NCBI RefSeq assembly: GCF_030272615.1
Contig: NC_081409.1
Span: 476,057,573 to 476,121,572 of the forward strand
Length of the DNA: 64,000 nucleotides
Source of the DNA: Cryptomeria japonica
Taxonomy: Eukaryota > Streptophyta > Pinopsida > Cupressales > Cupressaceae
Direction of reading: 5' to 3'
Position 1 is the stretch's first letter; each line of letters opens with the position of its first letter. The notes under the pieces were generated by a model that worked only from the letters and a program-made list of their open reading frames with translations, had not been told where the DNA came from and made no database searches. Below, one piece after another: positions 62,860 through 64,000 of the stretch. Position numbers and translations under genes: made by a program.

Positions 62860-64000
62860 AAATGCTGACTATTTGGGAAAAATGACTCTAGGTATTTTAG
62901 AACTTCAAGATCTATGGTTTATTCGACACATAAGGCTACTATCATTCAAAACAATGTATAAGAGAAAAAGATGAGTGAGCTCATGAAGAAGAAACCAAAT
63001 CTAGAACTGAACAAGATCAACTCTTAAGTGTGTGTGCATGTTTCATTACTCCATCTTGCTCAATAATGAAGATAAACAAAGGAAATTGGGCCCAAGCTAC
63101 GTAGGTGAAGTCAATCAACGTGTTTCGTGCAATGTCATCCTGGGCATATCTTTGCTACCAGTTAGGCATCCATAGCCCCGACATAGATACCTTTGGCTCC
63201 CGTCAAGCAGAGTTCCACTGCCAGCCAGGTGTCCATAGCCCTGGTGGAGACTACTTGAAACACCCAAATTTAGTTGTTGCAAGTGAGTTATTTCTTGTTT
63301 TTTTTTTCTCTTTTTTTTTCACGTCATAGATTATAGGATGATTATTCCTTTGCAACCTTTAAAAAACTTTCAAACATTGAAGTTCGATTACTGAGTTGGG
63401 AGCCACAGTGGACAATGTGAAACATCCTGACTTCTGATTTTTCACATGGAAACAAGCTCATTTGATATCCTACAAAAAAATTAATGTGACTTAGAGTGAT
63501 GGTGGTGTTGAGTAATCAAGTTAGCCTTTTTTCCAATTGGGAGCCAAGAACTTAGATCATAATTAAACCATTATATATCACTTTGGATGAATGTAGACAA
63601 AGATTTCAAGATTAACCAAATGATAATGAAGTTGTAAAGAGCAAAGAGTCGAAGTCTCTCAATATTTTCCCAATTTGTTATGCAAAGAACATCTTTCCCT
63701 TAGGATCCTTGAAAATAAACAGCTGTCCCAACGTAGTAGAACAAAAACAAACAAAACAAAACAAATAAACAAAAGAGGACTAGAAGAAAAACAAACAAGA
63801 AGCCAAAATAAAACCAAACAATCGACATGCAAATTGAAGAAAACAACAAAACAACAAACCAAAACAATGAGACTAAACTACAATAGTACAAAAGATCTTG
63901 TTAGCATATAATTTTTCAAATTAGTTATGCTCTTAAAATGTTGTTCTCCTCTATTTCTTGGCTTTATACATCGAACACTTTTTTTATCATGAGAATAGTT
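62860..64000. other. Unassigned right edge
   Basis: No coding region recognised on either strand; in particular I could not find the integrase expected upstream of the palindrome array. Around 63150-63240 the phrase CCAT(A)GCCC(C/T)G occurs twice after CCAG(T/C)(T/C)AGG (for example GGCATCCATAGCCCCGACAT and GGTGTCCATAGCCCTGGTGG), a small imperfect direct repeat. 63735-63870 is A/C-rich low-complexity (AAAACAAAC-like). Confidence 0.4.

Overview
This window is plant nuclear DNA from a large, AT-rich, repeat-dense genome. I found no convincing single-copy host gene, tRNA, rRNA or organelle insert. Almost everything that can be identified is transposon sequence, mostly decayed and deeply nested. 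The size of the elements, the accumulation of stop codons in old copies and the loss of CpG sites at primer-binding sites suggest a giant plant genome, perhaps a conifer or other gymnosperm. That assignment is inference only.

Layout. 1-6.1 kb: part of a minus-strand Ty3-type LTR element (palindrome-rich leader, PBS, LTR), split by a 3.5 kb solo LTR of family A (1661-5209, TSD GAGAC). 6.1-8.0 kb: the 3' end of a Ty1/copia-like element with its PPT and 3' LTR. 8.0-12.9 kb: a decayed plus-strand long ORF of an uncharacterised retroelement family, called here the 3' ORF. 12.9-16.7 kb: unassigned T-rich DNA. 16710-38877: a nearly complete minus-strand Ty3 element with two LTRs, tRNA-Asp-type PBS, gag, protease, RT, RNase H, integrase and an extra ORF between integrase and PPT. 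A solo copia-type LTR interrupts its RT, and a CACTA (En/Spm-like) element lies between protease and RT. A large intron of that CACTA element contains a further decayed 3' ORF and its palindrome array.

38.9-53.5 kb: the unassigned DNA resumes and is interrupted by a 2.16 kb solo copia-type LTR (39442-41602). A second CACTA element follows, its intron expanded from a short sequence to over 9 kb by family A LTR copy 3 (42884-52234). Copy 3 was itself hit by family A copy 2 (43551-47365) and by a copia-type LTR (48335-49401). Each insertion has its own 5-bp TSD, so the order of events can be read directly. 53.5-56.5 kb: a plus-strand Ty3 integrase fragment, an array of palindromes and the start of another 3' ORF. 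56.5-62.8 kb: the 3' end of a minus-strand LTR element (LTR, PPT, long 3' ORF, palindrome array). 62.8-64 kb: unassigned.

The recurring theme is the large 3' ORF family just upstream of the PPT/3' LTR, in several cases preceded by an array of short imperfect palindromes. The palindrome core differs in every array although the architecture is the same. This is the best candidate here for an undescribed system.
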